Of a stretch of DNA of 45,903 bases, positions 42,987-45,903 are shown piece after piece (within the stretch, counting starts at the first letter, position 1; each line of letters begins with the position of its first letter). Under the pieces are notes generated by a model. That model was not told the origin of the DNA, ran no database searches, and was given only the letters and a program-made list of their open reading frames with translations. The position numbers and the translations under genes were made by a program. The DNA comes from Mycobacterium sp. (GTDB taxonomy: Bacteria > Actinomycetota > Actinomycetes > Mycobacteriales > Mycobacteriaceae): NCBI GenBank assembly GCA_011620645.1, contig WOYS01000010.1:1-45903 (forward strand), in the 5' to 3' direction.

Positions 42987-43568
42987 ATGAATGTCACCAG
43001 GCGCGCAGGGGTGGCGGGTGCCGCGGCGGTCGCGTTGCTGTTCGCGGCCCAACTGGTTGCCGGGCCCGCCCATGCCGAACCCGCTCAGCCCGCTCAGCCC
43101 GGAGTGCCCGGGATGCCCGAGCCGGCGCCCGGCTTGCTGCACAACGTCACCTACCGGGCCCGCGCCGACGGCACCTCGCGCGGAGCGGTGGTCGCGTACA
43201 AGGCCGACGATCACAACGTCAACAGCGAGCAGCCGATCTTGCTGCCCGGCCAGACCTTCGAGGTGAACACGGTGCTGTCCGACCCGAACCTGGCCGGGAT
43301 GGAGCTGTCCATCCAGTGGCCGTACCTGTCGAACCTGCACTGCGAGGTCCTGGTCGACGATCAGATCATCGCGCAGGCCGATCAGTTCATCGGGCCGCGA
43401 CTGTTCCTCGACAGGGACGACCCGCTGCACGGGGTGCTGCAGTGCGGTGCGCCACTTGACAACCCGGCAGCCGGCGCGATCCCGACGGTGCCGGATCCCG
43501 TGCTGCCGGATCCCGCGCCGCCGGAGTATCCGCCTCAGCCCGCGCCGGAGGCCGTTCCCGCGACGTGA
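42987..43568 (+). CDS. Secreted proline-rich hypothetical protein
   Basis: A 193-aa protein with an N-terminal signal peptide ([22 protein letters not shown]) and an AHA-EP cleavage site near residue 30. The mature start has PAQPAQPG repeats, the centre is a compact domain (LLHNVTYRARADGTSRGAVV; two Cys in LHCEVL and LQCGAP), and the C-terminus is a Pro-rich tail (PDPVLPDPAPPEYPPQPAPE). No lipobox. I do not recognise a characterised family. It is convergent with coaE, only 10 bp apart. Confidence 0.8.
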   Translation: MNVTRRAGVAGAAAVALLFAAQLVAGPAHAEPAQPAQPGVPGMPEPAPGLLHNVTYRARADGTSRGAVVAYKADDHNVNSEQPILLPGQTFEVNTVLSDPNLAGMELSIQWPYLSNLHCEVLVDDQIIAQADQFIGPRLFLDRDDPLHGVLQCGAPLDNPAAGAIPTVPDPVLPDPAPPEYPPQPAPEAVPAT

Positions 43569-43578
43569 CGCGGTGACG

Positions 43579-44742
43579 TCAGGACTGCCACCCCGTGGCC
43601 TTCGCCCATTCCCGGGCGCGGTGATATGCGTCGAGGAACCACGGCTCCTTGGCTGCGGCATAATCCGGTGTGCGAAGTGCCGCCCGTTTGGCCGCCAGAA
43701 AGTCTTCCTGCACAGCCGGATTCGCCCGTAACCAGTCGACGCACAACAGGGCGAATTGCTGATTCGGCCATCCGTCTACCCTGATGTGCACGTGGGTCGG
43801 CCGCCCCGGATCTGACGAGGCATGGAAACGCTTGCGCCACAACGAATGATCTTCGCCGTGTGGAACATCGGCGGTGATGCCGTCCACCCGCGGATAACCC
43901 GCCGCCAGCAGAGCATCGGCCAGCTCATCGGCCACCTCCAGCGAGGCGACCGTCACCTGCACGTCGATGACGTCCCTGGCGTCCAGGCCGGGCACCGCGG
44001 TGGACCCGATGTGATCGATCCGCACGGCCCGGTGCCCGCACGCGGCGTTCAGCCGCGCAACCACCCTAGCGGCCTGCTCCGGCCAGCTCGGATCGGCAGG
44101 CACCACGGCCGCCTCAAGGTGTGCCGGCTGCCGGGCCTGCAGATTGTGCGCGAACGGCAGGATCCGGTCATGCCAGAGGCCACGGGCCTGCTCCACCAGC
44201 GCACCGGCGGTTCCCGAATTGTCCAGCCACACATCGGCAACCGCGCGGCGCTGCTCCTCGGTGGCCTGGGCCGCGATGCGCGCCCGGGCGTCCTTCTCGG
44301 TGAAACCGCGGTACTCGATGAGCCGCTTCACCCGGAGCTCGGCATCGGCGTTCACGATGACGACCAGAGGGAACATCGGTGCCATCTGAGATTCCACCAG
44401 TAGCGGGATGTCCTCGACGATGACGGCATCCGCTGAGGCCGCGGCGATGAGTTCGGATCGTCGGTGTGCCACCAACGGGTGCACGATGCCGTTGAGGGTG
44501 GCGCGCTTCTCGTCGTCGCTGAACGCCACGGCCGCGAGTGCCGGACGGTTCAGCGCGCCGTCGGGCAACAAGATGCCGTCCCCGAACGCGCCGACCAGTG
44601 CCGCGAGCCCGTCGGTCCCGGGTTCGACGACCTCACGGGCGATGATGTCGCCGTCGACGACGATCGCGCCGAGTTCACTGAATGTCGACGACACCGTCGA
44701 CTTTCCGGCACCGATTCCGCCGGTCAATCCGATCCTCAGCAT
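43579..44742 (-). CDS. coaE: Dephospho-CoA kinase fused to a GrpB/UPF0157 domain
   Basis: Last step of coenzyme A synthesis, phosphorylating dephospho-CoA. The N-terminal roughly 200 residues are CoaE with P-loop GLTGGIGAGKST (5-16), EDIPLLVE and RLIEYRGFTEKDARARIAAQ. The remaining roughly 190 are a GrpB/UPF0157 nucleotidyltransferase-like domain (VRIDHIGSTAVPGLDARDVI). This fusion is known in mycobacteria (Rv1631); the role of the second domain is unknown. Length is 387 aa. GGGGGGAG lies six bases before the ATG at 44742. It is separated from rpsA by an intrinsic terminator, so it should have its own promoter. Confidence 0.95.
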   Translation of the reverse strand: MLRIGLTGGIGAGKSTVSSTFSELGAIVVDGDIIAREVVEPGTDGLAALVGAFGDGILLPDGALNRPALAAVAFSDDEKRATLNGIVHPLVAHRRSELIAAASADAVIVEDIPLLVESQMAPMFPLVVIVNADAELRVKRLIEYRGFTEKDARARIAAQATEEQRRAVADVWLDNSGTAGALVEQARGLWHDRILPFAHNLQARQPAHLEAAVVPADPSWPEQAARVVARLNAACGHRAVRIDHIGSTAVPGLDARDVIDVQVTVASLEVADELADALLAAGYPRVDGITADVPHGEDHSLWRKRFHASSDPGRPTHVHIRVDGWPNQQFALLCVDWLRANPAVQEDFLAAKRAALRTPDYAAAKEPWFLDAYHRAREWAKATGWQS

Positions 44743-44765
44743 GACGCTCCCCCCTAGTACAGATG

Positions 44766-44808
44766 CAAAAACAACCGCGCAGCACATCCCTGAGGACGTG
44801 CTGCGCGG
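44766..44808 (-). terminator. Intrinsic terminator of rpsA
   Basis: On the minus strand a perfect 11-bp stem CCGCGCAGCAC/GTGCTGCGCGG (44775-44785 with 44798-44808, 12-nt loop) is followed by TTGTTTTTGC. This is a classical Rho-independent terminator, with the best T-tract in the window, 28 bp after the rpsA stop. Confidence 0.85.
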
Positions 44809-44836
44809 CTTCACTCGGCGTTTGAGTGTCTTTGTG

Positions 44837-45903
44837 TTACGCGTTGCCCGCGAGCTTCTCGCGCAGCGCGGCGAGCTGAGCGTCGCTGGCCAGCGAGCCA
44901 CCAGCGGAGTCACCCTCCGTGCGAGACGAACTGCTGGAGGTCGACGGACGAGCCGCTTCTTCGGCCTCGGCTGCGGCGAACTTCTCCATCTGCGCGGTGT
45001 GCATCTTGTGCCGCCGCTCGGCCTCGGCGTAGCGGGACTCCCATTCGGTGCGCTGCTTGTCGAAGCCATCGAGCCATTCGTTGGTGTCAGCGTCGAAGCC
45101 CTCTGGGAAGATGTAATTCCCGGCCTCGTCGTAGCTGTCGGCCATGCCGTACTTCGACGGGTCGAACTCCTCGGTGTAGTCCTCGTTGGCCTGCTTGAGG
45201 CTCAGCGAGATCCGACGACGCTCCAGGTCGATGTCGATGACCTTGACCATCGCGTCGTCGCCCACCTGGACAACCTGGTCCGGGACCTCGACGTGGCGCT
45301 CGGACAGCTCGGAGATGTGCACCAGACCCTCGATGCCCTCTTCGACGCGGACGAATGCACCGAACGGCACCAGCTTGGTGACCTTGCCCGGCACGATCTG
45401 GCCGATTGCGTGGGTACGGGCGAAGTGGCGCCACGGATCTTCCTGAGTCGCCTTGAGCGACAGCGAAACCCGCTCGCGATCCATGTCGACGTCGAGCACC
45501 TCGACGGTGACCTCGTCACCGACGGTGACGACCTCGGACGGGTGGTCGATGTGCTTCCAGGAGAGCTCGGAAACGTGCACCAAGCCATCGACGCCGCCGA
45601 GATCGACGAAGGCGCCGAAGTTGACGATCGAGGACACGACACCCTTGCGGATGGCGCCCTTGGTGAGCTGGTTGAGGAACTCGCTGCGAACCTCGGACTG
45701 GGTCTGCTCCAGCCAGGCGCGGCGCGAGAGCACCACGTTGTTGCGGTTCTTGTCGAGCTCGATGATCTTCGCCTCGATCTCCTTGCCGATGTACGGCTGC
45801 AGATCGCGGACACGGCGCATCTCGACCAGCGACGCGGGCAGGAAGCCACGCAGGCCGATGTCGAGGATCAGGCCGCCCTTGACGACCTCGATGACGGTGC
45901 CCT
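44837..45903 (-). CDS. rpsA: 30S ribosomal protein S1 (5' end outside the window)
   Basis: mRNA-binding ribosomal protein with S1 (OB-fold) repeats. The window holds the C-terminal 355 or so codons of about 480, so the start lies beyond the edge. Three S1 repeats are visible: GTVIEVVKGGLILDIGLRGF at the edge (end of an S1 domain), then RKGVVSSIVNFGAFVDLGGV and GQIVPGKVTKLVPFGAFVRV. The tail is Glu/Ala- and Ser-rich and ends REKLAGNA. In M. tuberculosis the C-terminus of RpsA (Rv1630) was proposed as a target of pyrazinoic acid, a claim since disputed. Confidence 0.96.
   Translation of the reverse strand, partial: GTVIEVVKGGLILDIGLRGFLPASLVEMRRVRDLQPYIGKEIEAKIIELDKNRNNVVLSRRAWLEQTQSEVRSEFLNQLTKGAIRKGVVSSIVNFGAFVDLGGVDGLVHVSELSWKHIDHPSEVVTVGDEVTVEVLDVDMDRERVSLSLKATQEDPWRHFARTHAIGQIVPGKVTKLVPFGAFVRVEEGIEGLVHISELSERHVEVPDQVVQVGDDAMVKVIDIDLERRRISLSLKQANEDYTEEFDPSKYGMADSYDEAGNYIFPEGFDADTNEWLDGFDKQRTEWESRYAEAERRHKMHTAQMEKFAAAEAEEAARPSTSSSSSRTEGDSAGGSLASDAQLAALREKLAGNA

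Noticed and set aside
43081..43104. Short CCGCTCAGC repeats
   Set aside because: Explained by the PAQPAQPG coding repeat of the secreted protein; not a CRISPR or regulatory array. No CRISPR array or tRNA gene was seen anywhere in the window.

Overview
The window is a GC-rich actinobacterial chromosome segment, almost certainly from a fast-growing mycobacterium (Mycolicibacterium-type). Three observations support this. First, gene content and order run, in reverse, like the M. tuberculosis stretch from rpsA (Rv1630) to tyrS (Rv1689), as I remember that genome: rpsA, coaE-GrpB, DUF402, uvrB, MFS, universal stress protein, MBL hydrolase, uvrA, esterase, lysX, infC-rpmI-rplT-tsnR, cyclase, pheST, argCJBDFRGH, acyl-CoA synthetase/hydrolase, tyrS. 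Second, several genes have the mycobacterial leaderless promoter pattern. Third, an rRNA-operon promoter and leader sit just after tyrS, a place where fast growers, but not M. tuberculosis, carry a second rrn operon.

Layout, by increasing coordinate. 1-225: promoter, hairpin and boxA antitermination leader of an rrn operon that leaves the window on the minus strand. 273-5469: tyrS, a relic of mpg (3-methyladenine DNA glycosylase), a Trm112-type protein, a secreted protein and a large hydrolase/acyl-CoA-synthetase fusion, all minus. 5601-8729: an ABC-F ATPase and a polytopic membrane protein, plus strand. 8689-10339: three overlapping genes for single-pass, beta-rich extracytoplasmic proteins that look like tandem paralogues; they lie 15 bp after argH and are probably read from the arg operon. 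10355-18860: argC-J-B-D-F-R-G-H, mostly joined by ATGA/GTGA overlaps, with a double ArgR box before argC. 18991-23480: pheT, pheS and a class III nucleotidyl cyclase.

23635-25031: an acyl-CoA dehydrogenase with a palindromic operator between its -35 and -10. 25053-27172: infC-rpmI-rplT-tsnR, with an ATC start codon and a possible structured leader for infC. 27460-33195: a small DUF1844-type protein, lysX, a membrane esterase and a 99-aa hypothetical protein. 33195-35175: decayed DNA, with a winged-helix relic, a 13E12-type DUF222/HNH pseudogene and an unexplained ORF. 35176-42412: uvrA, MBL hydrolase, a DUF427 relic, a strong bidirectional terminator, a universal stress protein, a drug-efflux MFS relic and uvrB. 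42472-45903: a DUF402 protein, a secreted protein, coaE fused to GrpB, a clear intrinsic terminator and the 3' part of rpsA.

Most of this is core metabolism: arginine biosynthesis with its repressor, translation (TyrRS, PheRS, IF3, L20, L35, S1, LysX) and excision repair. The less ordinary parts are the argH-linked membrane-protein triplet, the infC leader, the operator of the acyl-CoA dehydrogenase, dispersed GAGCGAAGC repeats at gene starts, and at least five gene relics. I see no CRISPR array, prophage, intact insertion sequence or tRNA gene.
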